A stretch of 6,087 bases of DNA from Oscillospiraceae bacterium (GTDB lineage Bacteria > Bacillota_A > Clostridia > Oscillospirales > Oscillospiraceae), in the NCBI GenBank assembly GCA_017396725.1, contig JAFQLA010000130.1, positions 1 through 6,087 on the forward strand, in the 5' to 3' direction. Positions 4,953 through 6,087 of the stretch are shown in pieces (position 1 is the stretch's first letter; every line of letters starts with the position of its first letter). Under the pieces are notes generated by a model that had not been told where the DNA came from, did not search any database, and saw nothing but the letters and a program-made list of their open reading frames with translations. The translations under genes were made by a program, and so were the position numbers.

Positions 4953-6087
4953 TTAGAAGAGACCCGTGATCTTGCCGTTTTCATCCACATCGATCTTCTC
5001 GGCGGAGGGCACCTTGGGAAGACCGGGCATAGTCATGATCTCACCGGTGAGGGCTACCAGGAAGCCTGCGCCTGCGGAGACCTTGATGTTGCGGACAGTG
5101 ATGGTGAAGCCTTCCGGCGCGCCCAGCTTGGTGGGATCGTCAGAGAAGGAATACTGGGTCTTGGCCATGCAGATGGGAAGCTTGCCGAAGCCCAGCGCTT
5201 CCAGCTCCTTCATCTGCTTGCGGGCGCCGGCAGTAAGTTCCACACCGTCAGCATGGTAGACGCGGCAGGCGATGCAGTTGAGCTTTTCTTCGATGCCGGC
5301 ATCGTCTTCATAAGCAAAGCGGAATTCGCTTTCCTCTTCGCAAAGGCGCACCACTTCTTCTGCCAGGGCAATGCCGCCTTCGCCGCCCTTGGCCCACACT
5401 TCGCTCAGCGCCACATTCACGCCCAGCTCGCGGCACTTTTCTTCCACCAGCGCAAGCTCGGCTTCGGTATCGGTGGGGAAAGCGTTGATGGCCACCACGC
5501 AGGGAAGGCCGTATACATTCTTAATATTATCCACATGGCGCAGCAGGTTGGGAAGGCCCTTTTCCAGCGCGGCCAGATTTTCTTCGTTAAGGTCTGCCTT
5601 GGCAACGCCGCCGTGATTCTTCAGCGCGCGGACGGTAGCCACCACTACCACAGCGGAGGGAGTAAGACCTGCCAGGCGGCACTTGATATCCAGGAACTTT
5701 TCCGCGCCCAGATCCGCGCCAAAGCCGGCTTCGGTGACGGTGTAGTCAGAAAGGCGCATAGCCATGCGGGTAGCCATCACGGAGTTGCAGCCGTGGGCAA
5801 TGTTGGCAAAGGGACCGCCGTGGATAAAGGCGGGAGTGCCTTCCAGCGTCTGCACCAGATTGGGCTTGAGAGCATCCTTCAAAAGGGCAGCCATGGCGCC
5901 TTCGGCCTTGAGGTCGCGGGCGGTGACAGGCTTGCCGTCATAGGTGTAAGCCACCACGATGCGGCCAAGGCGTTCCTTCAGGTCGGGGATGTCCGCAGAA
6001 AGGCAGAGAACGGCCATGATCTCGCTGGCAACGGTGATATCAAACCCGTCTTCACGGGGCACGCCCTGCATGCGGCCGCCGAGACCG
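4953..6087 (-). CDS. fhs: Formate-tetrahydrofolate ligase (formyltetrahydrofolate synthetase), 5' end beyond the window
   Basis: This enzyme joins formate to tetrahydrofolate using ATP, giving 10-formyl-tetrahydrofolate for purine and other one-carbon reactions, and in acetogens for the methyl branch of the Wood-Ljungdahl pathway. About 377 C-terminal residues of a protein usually near 555 are visible. The frame stays open to the window edge (GLGGR precedes the first in-window Met at 6071), so that Met is not the start. Seen in order: [18 protein letters not shown] (about 6010-6065), [14 protein letters not shown] (about 5778-5820), [14 protein letters not shown] (about 5696-5740), the signature [12 protein letters not shown] (about 5607-5642) and the C-terminal [30 protein letters not shown] and PKVP blocks. 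The missing N-terminal part would hold the ATP-binding P-loop. The gene ends with its own terminator, so it is not part of the flavin operon. Its presence suggests folate-based one-carbon metabolism but does not prove acetogenesis. Confidence 0.97.
   Translation of the reverse strand, partial: GLGGRMQGVPREDGFDITVASEIMAVLCLSADIPDLKERLGRIVVAYTYDGKPVTARDLKAEGAMAALLKDALKPNLVQTLEGTPAFIHGGPFANIAHGCNSVMATRMAMRLSDYTVTEAGFGADLGAEKFLDIKCRLAGLTPSAVVVVATVRALKNHGGVAKADLNEENLAALEKGLPNLLRHVDNIKNVYGLPCVVAINAFPTDTEAELALVEEKCRELGVNVALSEVWAKGGEGGIALAEEVVRLCEEESEFRFAYEDDAGIEEKLNCIACRVYHADGVELTAGARKQMKELEALGFGKLPICMAKTQYSFSDDPTKLGAPEGFTITVRNIKVSAGAGFLVALTGEIMTMPGLPKVPSAEKIDVDENGKITGLF

Noticed and set aside
3929..4969. 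A 346-codon plus-strand open frame across the split-barrel start, ribU and the FMN riboswitch
   Set aside because: It is codon-aligned antisense to ribU and then runs through the riboswitch and the fhs terminator. It is His/Lys-rich without a recognisable domain.
4953..6071. A complete short formate-tetrahydrofolate ligase starting at the Met at 6071
   Set aside because: The conserved frame continues upstream (GLGGR before the Met) to the window edge and the N-terminal nucleotide-binding part is missing, so this is a truncation by the window, not a short gene.

Overview
The window looks like chromosomal DNA of an anaerobic, moderately GC-rich Firmicute, most likely a gut-type Clostridia member near Oscillospirales. 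That placement is inference. It rests on GGAGG-type ribosome binding sites, sigma-A-like promoters, a transcription-terminating FMN riboswitch, an ECF-type riboflavin importer, a TAXI-type TRAP transporter, formate-tetrahydrofolate ligase and a rubredoxin/rubrerythrin-type electron carrier. All genes except the leftmost fragment are on the minus strand. I see no mobile element, CRISPR array, tRNA or rRNA.

Layout, left to right. (1) 1-191: the 3' end of a plus-strand protein with two iron-binding cysteine modules, converging on a bidirectional terminator. (2) 252-3344, minus strand: a two-gene TAXI-TRAP uptake system. A promoter (3316-3344) precedes a lipoprotein solute-binding protein. A strong hairpin lies in the 95-nt gap before the fused 12+ TM permease and may set the binding-protein to permease ratio. 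(3) 3395-3540: a strong terminator plus a cluster of helically spaced TTGCAA repeats of unknown role. (4) 3541-4901, minus strand: a flavin operon. A near-consensus promoter is followed by an FMN riboswitch, an intrinsic terminator, ribU (riboflavin S component) and a tightly coupled pyridoxamine-phosphate-oxidase-like, FMN-binding split-barrel protein. (5) 4905-6087: a terminator and the C-terminal two-thirds of formate-tetrahydrofolate ligase (fhs), cut by the window edge.

Functional reading. When FMN is scarce, the riboswitch should let transcription proceed into ribU, whose product captures riboflavin and works with the ECF energising module encoded elsewhere. The downstream gene probably encodes a flavin-dependent enzyme or flavin-binding protein, so its expression would follow flavin status too. 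The TRAP system imports an unidentified small solute, probably an organic acid or amino acid, using an ion gradient. fhs feeds one-carbon metabolism and is a separate transcription unit. I found no clearly new system. The most interesting points are the riboswitch-controlled ribU/flavoprotein pairing, the hairpin between the two TRAP genes, and the phased TTGCAA repeats.
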